Positions 24,580 to 36,018 of a stretch of 64,000 nucleotides of DNA are shown in pieces. Position numbers and translations under genes: made by a program. This DNA comes from Bufo bufo (lineage: Eukaryota > Chordata > Amphibia > Anura > Bufonidae). Within the stretch, counting starts at the first letter, position 1, and the number at the start of each line of letters is the position of its first letter. Where the stretch lies: assembly GCF_905171765.1 (NCBI RefSeq), contig NC_053391.1, positions 689,559,257 to 689,623,256 on the forward strand. Direction: 5' to 3'. The notes beneath the pieces were generated by a model, which was given only the letters and a program-made list of their open reading frames with translations, ran no database searches and had not been told where the DNA came from.

Positions 24580-24930
24580 AACAGAATGCTTGCTAAAATA
24601 GGGCTGGAGGGGTTAAAAAATAATAATAATTTAACTCACCTTAATCCACTTGTTCGCGCAGCCGGCATCTCTTCTGTCTTCATCTTTGAGGAAAAAGACC
24701 TGTGGTGATGTCACTGCGCTAATCACATGGTCCATTACATGACCAATCGCCGTGGTGATGGATCATGTGATGGACCATGTGATGAGCGCAGTGACGTCAG
24801 CACAGGTCGTTTTCCTTACAGATGAAGGCAAAAGAGAAGCCAGGCTGCGCGAACAAGTGGATTAAGGAGAGTTAGATTATTTTTTATTTTATTTTTAACC
24901 CTCCAGCCCTATTTTAGTAAGCATTCTGTT
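24580..24930. repeat. Foldback element of about 350 bp
   Basis: The arms begin ACAGAATGCTTGCTAAAATA and end with its inverse (TATTTTAGTAAGCATTCTGT). The match runs inward through GGGCTGGAGGGTTA-like and GCGCGAACAAGTGGATTAA blocks to a short centre near 24,755. It is probably a MITE. I could not settle the target duplication. Confidence 0.7.
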
Positions 24931-24984
24931 CTAAGAATGCTATTATTTTCCCTTATAACCATGTTATAAGGGAAAATAATATAA

Positions 24985-25224
24985 TGATCGGGTCCCCATC
25001 CCGGTCATCTAGCAACCATGCGTGAAAATCGCACCGCATCCGCACTTGCTTGCGTTTATCACGCAGCCCCATTCACTTCTATGGGGCCTGCGTTGCGTGA
25101 AAATCACCGCTCATGTGCACAGCCCCATTGGAGTTAATGGGTCCGGATTCAGTGCGGGTGCAATGCGTTCACCTCACGCATTGCACCCGCGCGGAAATCT
25201 CACCCGTGTGAAAGAGGCCTTAGA
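24985..25224. repeat. Short MITE-like sequence
   Basis: It carries internal repeats TGCGTGAAAATC and inverted TGCAATGCG/CGCATTGCACC pairs, and ends GTGTGAAAGAGGCCTTA, like the ends of the TAA/TTA MITEs elsewhere in the window. A matching left terminus was not clear. No coding potential is visible. Confidence 0.4.
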
Positions 25225-25236
25225 GTTGTCCCCTCT

Positions 25237-25583
25237 ACTAACTCCTCAATGCAGAGTCTATTTCCACAGCACAGTAAACTCCCACTTGCATTAGAAGGAA
25301 GGTCAAAAGTCAAAAAACGTACATACAGCGAAAGATGTAAAGAGACCTTCCACAAAATAATACATAAAGCATATCAAGGATTTAACATCCCAAAAAATGA
25401 TAAAAATCCAAAAAGAACAACAAACTGTCTTAAATGTAACTCGTCAATCACAGACCCATGGCATGGATTAAGGACATGTAACAACATTAAAAACTTCTGG
25501 CAAAACATCCAACAATATATAGAAGATAAATCTACCACCAGACCCAATATCATATACATTTCATTACAAAGAACAAGTCGGGA
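25237..25583 (+). pseudogene. LINE (L1/Tx1-like) ORF2 C-terminal fragment, upstream half
   Basis: The plus-strand frame from 25,249 encodes a CLKCNSSITDPWHGLRTC motif followed by NNIKNFWQNIQQYI. This is the zinc-knuckle-like C-terminal region typical of L1/Tx1-clade LINE ORF2 proteins (CxxC, then HxxxxC; here H followed by GLRTC). The LINE is broken at 25,584 by the family B DIRS insertion and resumes at 31,179. The frame's last residues come from the DIRS element. The 5' part of the LINE is absent, the usual 5' truncation. Confidence 0.65.
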
Positions 25584-25861
25584 AAAACGAGATTTTTGTA
25601 TAACTTACCAGTAAAATCTCTTTCTCGCTCTTTCCTTGGGGGACACCGAAGACCTTGGGTATAGCTCATCTCCATAGGAGGCGTGACACTAAGTGAAGAC
25701 TGTTAAGCCCCTCCTCCACAGCTATACCCTCAGCCTGGAGAGGGAGACTGCCAGTTGCGTGTCCAAGTAGTGAGAAAAGGCAAAGTCCAACAAGGAACCA
25801 ACAAGCCAACGGGTAACAAAAAACTTGGAAACCGTGTAGAGAAAAACAATGAATGGGTGGG

Positions 25862-25965
25862 TGCTGTGTCCCCCAAGGAAAGAGCGAGAAAGAGATTTTA
25901 CTGGTAAGTTATACAAAAATCTCGTTTTCTCGCCCAGTTTCCTTGGGGGACACAGAAGACCTTGG
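25862..25965. repeat. Internal complementary region of the family B DIRS element
   Basis: It is the inverse of both the 3' terminus (ACTGGTAAGTTATACAAAAA mirrors 25,593-25,612) and the 5' terminus (TCTCGCCCAGTTTCCTTGGG mirrors 31,156-31,175). A GTAAGT splice-donor-like motif sits at 25,902-25,907. Confidence 0.75.
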
Positions 25966-26027
25966 GACGTTCAAAAGCAGTCCAAAAGGGGAGGGACCAC
26001 AGCTCCAAGGCGAAGCACCCGAAGGCA

Positions 26028-26520
26028 TCAAGGAACCGCCGCCTGCAGACCCAGGCGGGCCAAGGCAGCATCTGCCAAAGCCAGAGAATGCACCCTGTAG
26101 AACTCGGTAAGGCGTGCAAGGAAGACCTGTGGCCGCCTTGCCCAAATGCATGGCCGAAGCCCAATGCCTCCGGCCCAGGAGGCACCGATCGCTCTCGGTG
26201 ACAGCAAGGCAGAATCCTGCCCTCGGTGCGGTAACCTCAGCAATAGCCAATCTGATAACGCGGAGGAAAGACCACCCTGGAGTCCGTTAACCCTAAGCGC
26301 GGGCCTCCAGGAAACCCAAGAGACCGAACGCAGACAAGAGTCGGAGATCTCCAAGTAAAAACGGCAAGGCCCAAACAACGTCCAAATCGGTGACGTGTTG
26401 AAGCGAAAGGCAAACACCACCTTCAGAAGGAAGGAAGAAACGGGATGTAGAACAGCCCTGTCCTGGGAAAGACAGAAGGCTGGGACAAAAAAAAAAAAAA
26501 AAAGGGGGTGGGCCATTCAG
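26028..26520 (-). pseudogene. Recombinase (YR) remnant in the non-coding family B copy
   Basis: The minus strand keeps recognisable pieces of the tyrosine recombinase: an SQDRAVLHPVSSF piece, then RLAIAEV, then LTEFYRVHSLALADAAL, which holds the region of the catalytic tyrosine. They lie in different frames. The counterpart in the coding copies is at 34,655-35,120 and 50,999-51,200. It is a decayed gene. Confidence 0.6.
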
Positions 26521-28269
26521 GCACCCGTCAGAGACACGACTGATACGGAAACACAACCGTACAGGACAGCCGGGGTAGAGAGAACTTCTGTAACGGCTCC
26601 AAGGACAAGATTGGAGCGCCGAGAGCTCAGTATGTAGTTCCCAGGGCGGTACCGAAGGACAGTACAGAGGAACCAAAGAGCCACTTCGAATAAGAAGGTC
26701 TTGACAGGCCCAGAGGGCCGGGGAACGCTGGAAGAGGAAGAACAGCGCCGACACTTGATACCTCAAGAAAAGGAATCCCAGTCCCAGGCCGGACTGGAAA
26801 AAAAAGACAGAACCATGGGGAGAGAAAAGTCAGAGTGGGGAATGCACAGCTTCCCACAGAACCCCAGACAAAAAAAAACATAAATCTTACGACAGATCCT
26901 GGACGAAACACAGCCAGGAGCGGACAGTAGCGAACCCGCTGGAGTCGCCTGGCAAGCGGGCGAAAACCCAATGTGATCAGGCGCAGGCCAGTAACACGGG
27001 CAGAAGGGTCGACAAAACTGGTCCCGTCGGCCCCCGAGCAACGTTGTCCCTATTCACCCGAGTGGGGGAGCAGAAGGACAGACGGAAAGGAACCAAAGGG
27101 TCCGCCCAGCATCCGCCAGATGCCAGGACAAGACAGGCTATAGTCCATGCTGATGTAGCCATGTTCTACAGTCCCGGTGTGGGAGATCAAAGGACAATCT
27201 GGACCGAAAGGTAGTCCCCCCAAGTTACCGAGAAGGTAAGTCTACAGTAGGACCATTGACTTAGAATGGACCACGCAATCTGCTCTCAGCGGGAGGACAG
27301 AAACGCGGTAGACTCGGTAAATAGGCACACAGCTAATACAGCCAGTGTGAACAAAGGAGACAGTACGAGGCCAAAGGGAAACACCGGAACCATCCACATG
27401 AACAACCATGCTCTCCCCAGAAGGGGAGGACAGTGAAGGAACAGCCTCTGAAGTCTGGCGGGGCAGAAGCCACATCGGAGTGATCTGTACCGAGCGGGAG
27501 CCAAACAGAGACGGCGAGATAATGGTAGTCGAGACAGAGGCCGGCATAACACCCTCCAAACGAAAGGAGGAGTGGGCAACAGGAAAGTCATAGGGCAGCT
27601 CAAAAGCAGAACCCTGCTACGCTGTGAGATGCCCGGTTCACCGCCTCGCAGAAGGCGAATACCCTGAAGAACCCAAGGTGGAAGTCCTCCGGACCTGGGT
27701 AATCGAGCACCCAAGAGAATTTGGGTGACCTTCCCGAGAAAAGCGGCCCGCACCTAATAGCAGATCAGACTGAAGCGTAGAGGCGCCAAGAGGAAGGACT
27801 CATACCACACTGCATCCGAAGAGGAGGAAATTGCAGCAGGCAAGGGAACCGCAGTCCTGCCAGAGCCAACGAAGAATTCGAGGGGCGCTGCAGACAACAG
27901 CACTCTCGACCATGTGACCACTAGCACAGGGAAGCAATGCCGCGGAAGGACGAATGGGCACGCATCTAGGAACCACGAACACTCCCTGGGATGAAGGGGC
28001 AACTAAATGAATGAGTACCACCAAGCTCCGTGCAGCAGAGAGCAAGTAGAGCCCGTCCGGGTCAGGTGGACAGAATGAACTCCTTAGAGACGAGTGCAAG
28101 GCTTGCGGCAAGCATCGTATCCCAAGAAAACAAAAGTATGCCGCAGGAAGCAGGTGAGGCATACGTACGAGCAGCCCCGTAAGCAGTGAGAAGGCCAACC
28201 CACCTACAGGAGGAGAAGGCATACACAGCCCAAACAACGCACAAGAACGTCCGCTCACTGCAAAAAGGT

Positions 28270-29745
28270 TACTTCAGCGAAAGAAGGGGGCTCGCCACAG
28301 AGTGCCAAAGCATGTACGGAATTGCAAGGTGCAACCTGAAAGGGAGTTATGCACAAGCCTAGTATAGCATGCGATGGAACGCAAGCAGTCCGCCCCGAAA
28401 GGGGGAATTGTACCTGGCAAACTGCAGTCGGCAAGAGTGCAAAGGCCGGTCCCAAAAGGGAGTGATGCCTAGGGCCGTACCTACTTCAGAGAAGCAAGAC
28501 ATACCCTATAATTCAGCATGAACGCAGGAGGTCCACCTAGTGAAAGGGGAACATGCACAGGGTTATCCTAGCATTAAGCGAGTGTGCAATAATACACCCA
28601 ACACTGAACTTAGCGAGAGTGCAACTACTCTGCCAATGAAGGGGGACATGTACAAGTCCAGCACAGCCATACAAGGACAGTCGTGAATCTCATAAGCGTG
28701 CCAAAATCTGCCCATGGAATGAGGGGTGGTCACGCACAAGGCCAGCACCGTATCCAATGGGAGTGCAAGCGTTCCACCCATGTTAGAGGGTCATGTTCAT
28801 GGCCAGCAACGTATCCGGTGAGAGTGTAGCATGCCGCCCAGAAAAAAGGGAGGGTAATGCACATGGCCAGCATCTCATCCAGGGAGAGTGCGAGCACCCC
28901 GCCATGTATGGGAGTCATACACATGGCCAGCAACGTACTGGTGAGAGACAAACACAGTCAGTGAGAATGTGTGTATGACACCTGAGGAAGGAAGGAAGGC
29001 ATGCCCATGGCTGGCAGCGAATCCAGGGAGAGTGCGTACACCGCCCACGGAAGAGGGGTCATGCATATGGCCGACAACGGTCCAGCGAGAGTGCAAGCAC
29101 CCCGCCATGTATGGGATACATGCACATGGCCAGCAACGTACCTGCGAAAAAACAACCACAGACAGAGGGATGTATGTATGCTGCCTGAGGGAAGGAGGCA
29201 TACCCAAGGCCAGCAGCGAATCCAATGAGAGTGCAGCATACCGCCTAGAGTGCAGCATAGTAACATAGTACATAAGTACATCATAGCACATCAGTGAGAG
29301 TGCAGCATTCCGCCTATGGAAGGGGGTCGTGCACAAGCCAGTACCGTATCCGGTGAGAGTGCAGTATTCCGCCTAAAAAGGGGGGGTCATGCACATGATC
29401 GGCAACAGATCCAGTGAGAGTGTAGCGTTCCGCCTAGAGAAGGGGGTCACGCACATGGCCGACAGCAAATCCAGTGAGAGCGCTGCGTTCCGCCCATGGA
29501 AGGGGGTCACGCACATGGCCGGCAGTGAATCCAGTGAGAGTGCAGCGTTCCGCCTAGAGAAGGGGGTCACGCACATGGCCGGCAGTGAATCCAGTGAGAG
29601 TGCAGCGTTCCGCCTAAGGAAGGGGGTCATGCACATGGCCAGCACCGTATCCGGTGAAGGTGCAGTATTCCGCCTAAAAGGGGGCCATGCACATGGCCAG
29701 CCGGCAGCCAGGGAGAGTGCAGTATCCCGCCTAATATTATATATA
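28270..29745. repeat. 60-bp tandem array inside the family B DIRS element
   Basis: Between 29,401 and 29,640 the period is exactly 60 bases: AATCCAGTGAGAGTGCAGCG, then TTCCGCCTAGAGAAGGGGGT, then CACGCACATGGCCGGCAGTG. Upstream units drift in sequence and length, and a CACAGTCAGTGAGAATGTG-like spacer interrupts twice. Frames stay open because 60 is a multiple of three. The related family C array at 10,440-11,150 shows the unit is old. Confidence 0.8.
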
Positions 29746-31178
29746 TAATTTTTTATTTTAAAACACAGCCTCTCTGAGGCTAAAGGGGGCCACCATATAG
29801 GGACACAGATTATCAGGAAAAAGGGGGGCCAACCATACAGGTCTATTGGGAGCCGGCCTGTACCCAAAGGGTTAACAGGGATCCGGCTTTGAGGGCGGCG
29901 CTGCGATTCCCTGGGGGGGCGGAGGAACCTCCCGGCGCCTGGAGAAGTTCCCGCCCCCTCCACCAGAGGCCGGAATTTTGCGGCCTAGCAGGCCGTGAAG
30001 CCGGGGACAAAATTTGCGGCCCCCGGCATGTACCGCCGGGACCTGTGGCGGAGTGGCGCATCAAACCGGCAGTGGGTGCCCACCCCGCGGGCCGGTCGGA
30101 ATTGCGGCCCAGCAGGCCGAAGCCTGGGCCAAAATTTGCGGAGCCCCACCGACCGGCACCGACGGTCTGCTGGGGCATAAAAGTCAAGGCCAAAGCCGGC
30201 CGCGTGAGCCCACCCCGCCGGCCGGAAGAGTCAGGGGCCCAGAATGGCGGCCTAGCAGGCCGCGGAGCATGGGATAAGATTTTTGCGGCGCCCTGCCGCA
30301 CCGGAATACCAATGCCGGCCGGAGGCGAGGACTTACTCCACAGAGCGCCCCCCCCCCCCCCCCCGTCAGGAGCGGACCTCAGGCCTTGGGTGACCTCAGG
30401 CCTTGGGTTCACCGCCTCTGCAACACTCCGGTAAGGAGGTGATTGGGGAGGGGGGGGAATGGACCCAGAGACCAGGTGCCCGTGCTGAGGGGAGACAGCC
30501 ACTGGCTGCATGTCCTATGGAGCCAGGCAGGGGGGGGGGGGGGGGGGGGAGGCAGAAGGAGATTGCCGCTCTGCGGCAGCCCAGGGGCCAGCGTAGATCC
30601 GGCAGGGGACCAGAGGCCCAGTATGGGGGTCAGGCACGCAGGAGACCAGGGTGGGGGACGTAGGGCTGGAGAAGCCAATCTCTCACCATAGCCGTCTTCA
30701 CCCTCGGTCCATTCCAGCAGGGTCGCCCCTTCAGCTACTGGCACCGTAGTGGCAGGACGCTGGAAGAGGGACTTGGCGTGCGGGCGACCCTTGCGCTGGC
30801 GGGATGTAGGGGAGCGAGGCTGCCCTGATCCACCTTGCCTTCTGTGGGGGAGGCAGCAGTGCGGGTGACCGGCACTGGCGCAGCTCAACCCCGGGAGAAA
30901 CAGAGAGGTCTAGTGCGTCTCTGTTGTCCCTGATGATCTGGAACAAAAAGAAAAGAAAAAAGTAAAAATCAAAAATTTAAACAAGGAGAAAACAGCCCTG
31001 CAGAGCAGGGAGTGTCTTGCCTCCTTGGACACTAAGCAAAAACTGGCAGTCTCTCTCTCCAGGCTGAGGGTATAGCTGTGGAGGAGGGGCTTAACAGTTT
31101 TCACTTAGTGTCACGCCTCCTAGGGAGCAGAGCTATACCCAAGGTCTTCTGTGTCCCCCAAGGAAACTGGGCGAGAAA

Positions 31179-31675
31179 ATCAAACATCACAAATTCCACA
31201 AATAATCCATGCCGTACTATTAGTAGCTAAAAGATGCATCATGAACTCCTGGATACACCAGACAACCCCCACAACTACAAAAGTAACATCTCAAATGAAA
31301 TACACGATGTGCATGGAGAGGATAGATGCTTTAAATGACAAAGAAAAAAATACATACTTAAAAAAATACATACTTAAAAAAAATGGAAAACTTTTATTGA
31401 ACCACACTTACTGAACTCACGAAATAGAAAATCTGATGACTCCATTCCAAGACACAGAATGGTACAATGTAAAAAAATAAAATAATGATGTAAACTCTCC
31501 CTAGGGAAACTAAATATTTAAAATATTTATAAAATACGTGCGTATATGTTACACCTGTGTCTTATTAATGTTAAGTTATTTATATATATTTTTGTTTTAC
31601 CTTTTATTTATATGTACTGTAATTTGCAAATTACAATAAAAAGATTATAATAAAAAATAAATAAATAAAAAAACT
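31179..31675 (+). pseudogene. LINE (L1/Tx1-like) downstream half, 3' end and A-rich tail
   Basis: The LINE resumes after the DIRS insertion. A frame from about 31,200 encodes HAVLLVAKRCIMNSWIHQT and a KYTMCMERIDAL stretch, typical of the extreme ORF2 C-terminus (alanine-rich helix, then a W-containing helix). It contains a duplicated ATACATACTTAAAAAA and stops near 31,415. An AT-rich 3' untranslated region ends in ATAATAAAAAATAAATAAAT. Confidence 0.6.
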
Positions 31676-31769
31676 CCAACTTGCTGTTCCTATAGAAAGG
31701 CCAGTGACCTCAACAGGGATATGGCAGATCGTGGCAGGCACCCAGCTCACCACACACCAGGCCACTTAC

Positions 31770-31887
31770 TTGTGGATGTAGTTCAGGAACTTCGCCACTT
31801 GCTGTTCCCTCTGGTCTGGCGGTAGGCGGGTGTGAACGGCGAGATCTTTCATGACGTTGAAATCGCTTCGCATTCTGTCAGTCAGAC
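31770..31887 (-). CDS. piwil1: PIWI-like protein, internal coding exon (PAZ-MID linker)
   Basis: This 118-nt exon encodes [20 protein letters not shown] and then [18 protein letters not shown], with split Gly and Lys codons at its ends. It matches the strongly conserved PIWIL1 segment (family pattern [20 protein letters not shown]), which distinguishes PIWIL1/3 from PIWIL2 and PIWIL4. The acceptor is TTTTCACAG and the donor GTAAGT at 31,769. It takes phase 1 from the 43.3 kb exon and passes phase 2 to the 2.2 kb exon, so all three join in frame. There are no stops or frameshifts. It sits between a LINE tail and a TTA MITE, with fewer than 600 bases of unique sequence each side. Confidence 0.92.
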
Positions 31888-32427
31888 CTGTGAAAATGAT
31901 GTGAATATGGGTTTCTGCAAATGGGGCCTGCATCCTGCCGAGCATTCAGCAGGGTTATGACTGGTGCACTACAGAAAATGTGATCCTAATAGACAAAGGG
32001 GATGGACCCATCTGGACGACACCTTACTAAATCCAGTAATCCCCGCAATTAGGTGATCATCCCCAAAAGACCCCACAACTGACTAGAGAGCGATCAGGCT
32101 TATTTCCACTTAGGATGCAGCAGACGGACAGACCAGAAAGATAATCAATAAATACTGGCCCATTCTTTTAATGGGCCCTGATCTCTCCGATGCTATTCCA
32201 CATCACCCAAGCATCACATACTGAAGGGTTAGGAGTCTAGGGGATAGGCTGGTTCAAAGCCACTATGCCCGCCCAATAGGGTCTGGTACGTGGCTTGATC
32301 ACGACGCCTTGGTATGTATTATAATATTATTATTGCTGTTCATGCAAAGCATGTGACTATGTCTTAGTCATTAAAACCAATGCCTCCTCTGTAACAAAAC
32401 AAATTTATAACATCAGGGACTATGTTA
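31888..32427. other. Intron sequence with no recognised feature
   Basis: This stretch upstream (in transcript sense) of the 31.8 kb exon contains no visible repeat or frame shared with the rest of the window. It includes the acceptor-side pyrimidine tract of the exon. Confidence 0.45.
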
Positions 32428-32663
32428 GACTTCTTTCACATTAGCGTTAGGATTTTCTAGCAGGTTGTTACTCTGCCGGATCTGTACTAACGCTAGCACA
32501 CATGTGCCACTGGAAGTCCGCTCCGGCCTCATTCACTATGATGGGGACGGGTCGGAGATGCGGCCACAGCACGGCAAACATGCAGAGAGGCGGCTGGATA
32601 AAAACTGCAGCGTTTGTTAGCGTTAATACAGCTGACAATCCTAACGCCAGTGTGAAAGAAGCC
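32428..32663. mobile_element. MITE with TTA target duplication (PIF/Harbinger-like)
   Basis: The inverted ends GACTTCTTTCACA and (reversed) GGCTTCTTTCACA are flanked by TTA at 32,425-32,427 and 32,664-32,666. The inner arms share AGCGTTAGGATT. It is 236 bases long and non-coding. Confidence 0.75.
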
Positions 32664-32971
32664 TTAACTGTAAAACAAGACGGGTGGAATATCGATGTCA
32701 GTGACCCTGCCCTTTTGATTATATCGACAAGACCTACTGCCGTGAGTTTAGGTACAGAATCTGCAAACATGGATCTACAGATTCAAATCCCAGTCACCTG
32801 GGGGGATTGAACAATAGTTCCACCCTCCCTCTTTATAGCTCCCTCTACCACTCTAATACCTCCTCTGCCTTGTGCTCCACCCACCCCCCTCTTATTTCAT
32901 ATGGTTTTTAGCTCAATTTAAATGTTTTTATTGCCATTCAATATCTGTGGCTTTTTGAATTAAGATAAATT

Positions 32972-33540
32972 AAAGGGAGTCTGTCACCACTATTTGACCA
33001 TATACAGCGCCTACATGGCGCCTACATGCACATTATTATAATGGTACCTTTGTTATTTTCTTTACACCTTTCTTTACACCTTGCAAATGAGCAGTCGCTA
33101 GTGTCATGGGGCGGCGTTCAGTGTGCAGGAGCCCAGGCTGCTCTGGCTTCTTTCAGCGTTACTCCTCCCCAGCCTCTTCCTTTGCCCACCCTCCAGAGTT
33201 CCTGCGCCTGCGCACTTCTTCGCCGGGCCGGCGCACGCGCACTAGCTAAATCAATGCTGTGCCTACAATGGGCATCGCAGTGTGCAGGCACGGGATCTCG
33301 GCCGGACCTAGGGATGACACAAGGCAATAGGAGGGCAGGTAAAGGCAGAGGCTGGGGAGGAGTAACCATGAAAGAAGGCAGAGCAGCCTGCGCTCCTACA
33401 CACTGAACGCCGCCCCATGGCACTTGCAAGCGCTAATTTGCATATGAATTAAACTGCTTTTTCCTGCTTCTGCAATAAAAAAAGGTACCATTACATTCAT
33501 GTACAGGTGTGCTATAGAGCCATGTAAAGGATATGTTTTA
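32972..33540. repeat. Foldback repeat with one TTAA-type end
   Basis: It opens TTAAAGGGAGTCTGTCACCA, like the ends of the TTAA MITEs in this window. Inverted arms at about 33,112-33,185 and 33,345-33,420 share CAGGAGCCCAGGCTGC-like and CTCCCCAGCCTC motifs. GGTACC(A/T)TT pairs lie further out (33,042 and 33,484). The right terminal repeat is not recognisable. Confidence 0.55.
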
Positions 33541-33700
33541 ATTTCCATGCCCTCTGTGAAGCCTATCTGTAGCACGGTTTATTCACGTCTATAATACAGC
33601 ATTTCTGTGATATAGGTTCAGCAGATTCACTTAATTTTATGCAACATACTACTGATCTGCAGCCATTCTAATGAATGAGTGCCCATGGAATACAGTGTCA

Positions 33701-33991
33701 GGACTCATGCACACGCTCGTATGTATTTTGTAATGTGTATGTAAAATGAATGATATCCGCGTGCATTCCGTATTTTGCGGAACAGAACAGCTGGCCCCTA
33801 AGGGAACAGTCCTATCCTTGTCCGCAGTATGAACGATAATAGGACATGTTCTATTTTCTTGCAGAACGGAAATACAGACATAAGGAAACAGAATGCACAC
33901 TGAGTAACTTCCTTTTTTTGCGGACCCATTGAAATGAATGGTTCCGCACGGAACGGACACGGAAAGAAAATACGTTCGTGTGCATGAGCCC
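33701..33991. mobile_element. MITE with CATGCACACG ends
   Basis: The left end GGACTCATGCACACG is mirrored by CGTGTGCATGAGCCC at the right. The interior carries GTCCGCA and TTTTGCGGA motifs shared with the MITE at 43,574. It is about 290 bases and non-coding. Confidence 0.65.
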
Positions 33992-34559
33992 TCCGGCTGA
34001 GGAATCCACAGCAGGAGCCACTGCAGCTTATAAGCGATCCCAAAATTGACTTTTTGAATTGCTGACATTTTATTTGCTAGCACTCCAGATTTGACGTATA
34101 ATGCCAACTGAGCAGCAATAAATGGATTTTTTGTACTCGCCGTGAAATCCTTTTCTCGTAGTAGTCATTGGGGGACACAGCACCATGGGTATATGCCCAG
34201 CTGCCACTAGGAGGCTGACACTAGAAACAAAAAAAGTGTTGGCTCCACCCAGATGGGCTATACCCCTCTGCCAGAGCCGAGAGAGATCAGTCGGTACAAA
34301 AGCAGTAGGAAAGCCACACCTGAATAAAAAAACTGAAAAGCCAACACGTCTTCAACGGGGAAAACCCGACAACCAAACCAGGCAAAAGCCGGAACTTTAA
34401 AAGAAGAAACTCAAGAAGGGTGGGATCTGTGTCCCCCCAATGCCTACTACGAGAAAAGGATTTTACGTTGAGTACAAAAAATCCAATTTTCTCGTGCATG
34501 GCATTGGGGGGACACAGCACCATGGGACGTCCCAAAGCAGTCCCCGAGGGAGGGAAACA

Positions 34560-36018
34560 AGATAAAAGCGCCATGCAACCAATATAAACCATAGCCGCTT
34601 GCAGAACCTTGCGTCCCAGACTGGCATCGGCAGAAGCCAAGGAATGAATATGGTAGAACTTAGAAAAAGTGTGAACCGACGCCCAGGTGGCGGCACGGCA
34701 GACCTGAGAAGCTAATGCCCGATGACGCACCACCCAAGAAGCCCCAACCGCCCTAAGTCGAATGTGCGGTCAAAATGGAAGGGGGAGCCCGCCCCTTCGC
34801 GACATAGGCCTCCTTGACGGCCGACCGAACCCAGCGAGAAATGGTGGCCTTGGAGGCAGGCAAACCTTTACGAGGGCCCGCCGGGACCACAAAAAGAGAG
34901 TCCGAACGACGGAAGGGTTCCGTGAGGCGAAGATACAGGCGAAGAGCTCGAACCACATCCAGGCAATGGAGGGATTTCTCCCAAGAGTGAGAAGGATTGG
35001 GGCAGAAGGAAGGAAGGACAATCTCCTCATTAATATGAAATGAGGAAACCACCTTTGGGATAAAGGAGGGAACAGGACGCAGGACCACCTTGTCCTGATG
35101 AAACACCAGGAAAGGCGAACGGCAAGAAAGCGCCGCAAGCTCGGAAACCCGGCGGATGGAGGTGACAGCCACGAGGAAGGCCACCTTAAACGAGACAAAC
35201 ACCAGAGAGATCTCTGCCAAGAGCTCAAAGGGCGAAGACTGAAGGGCGTCCAGGACGAGGTCCAGGTCCCATAGCTCCACCGGAAAGCGAAAGGGAGGGG
35301 CTCGGCGAGCAACACCCTGGAGAAGAGTCTTAACCTGGGCCCGCGAGGCCACAGGACGCTAGAAGAGGACCGATAGGGCAGAAATCTGCCCCCTGAGAGA
35401 AGCCAGGCGAAGACCCTTATCAAATCCGGCCTGAAGGAAGGCCAGAATGTTAGGGACAGAGAAGCGGAAAGGGCGAAAACAACCAGATTCGCACCAGGCA
35501 AAATACGCTCTCCAGGTCCAATAGTTAAAGCGGGCCGACTGGGGCTTGCGAGCGTGAAGCATCGTCTATATGACCGAGTATGAGAGACCACGGGACTTCA
35601 GGACAGCGGTCTCAACAGCCACGCCGTCAAACGAAGCTGAGGTAAATTCGGGTGGAACAGAGGGCCCTGGGAAAGGAGATCGTGGCGCGGAAGAAGTCGA
35701 CACGGGACGTTGGCGAGCAGAAGCACCAGATCCACGTACCACGCCCTGCGGGGCCAAACCGGAGCCACCATCGCCGGAACTTGGGCTGCCTTGAGAAGCT
35801 TGAGTACTCGGGGAAGGAGAGGGATGGGGGGGAAAAGATACAGAAGGTCGAACTGAGACCAAGGCAGAACTAGGAAGTCGACCGCGAGAGCCTGAGGGTC
35901 CCTGGACCGCGCAACATAGCACGGGAGCCTGTGGTTGAGGCACGATGCGAAGAGCTCCGCGTCCGGAGTTCCCTAACGGTGACAAAGTTGGAGGAACACC
36001 TCTGGGTGGAGAGACCAT
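34560..36018 (-). pseudogene. DIRS tyrosine recombinase (damaged)
   Basis: The enzyme would integrate the circular DNA copy using an R...HxxR...Y active site. The N-terminal region reads from 36,018, and the core-binding part (RKPQSARF...WTWRAYF) follows after an in-frame TAG at 35,566-35,568. A second in-frame TAG is at 35,359-35,361. The first catalytic arginine is in TSIRRVSELAAL near 35,150, and the histidine in LTAHST near 34,764. A one-base shift there leads to TAG at 34,753-34,755. The tyrosine (HTFSKFY, near 34,655) lies in the next frame. Its start overlaps the RT-RNase H frame, as is usual for DIRS. The protein cannot be made intact. Confidence 0.8.

Larger units (their letters stand above)
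25584..31178 (-). mobile_element. DIRS family B, full-length non-coding copy
   Basis: The 3' terminal repeat starts ACGAGATTTTTGTATAACTT at 25,587. Its mirror and the internal complementary region lie at 25,862-25,965, and the 5' terminus ends GGGCGAGAAAA at 31,179. It inserted at an AAAA in the LINE without duplication. The low-coordinate end keeps recombinase remnants (26,028-26,500, minus strand, with the patterns of RFIRLAIAEV and TEFYRVHS), but the middle holds 60-bp arrays and no RT. A leader exon-like block lies at 30,687-30,937 next to long C and G runs (30,346-30,364, 30,529-30,549). Confidence 0.85.

Noticed and set aside
28270..29745. CRISPR-like array of regular units
   Set aside because: Units are 60 bases with no repeat/spacer division, there are no cas genes, and the context is a vertebrate retrotransposon.
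32502..32810. 102-codon frame close to the piwi exon, considered as a further exon
   Set aside because: It lies on the opposite strand, covers a TTA MITE and has no PIWI similarity or splice borders.
33026..33429. Frames of about 100 codons open on both strands with near-identical products
   Set aside because: They are the two arms of a palindrome read in either direction.
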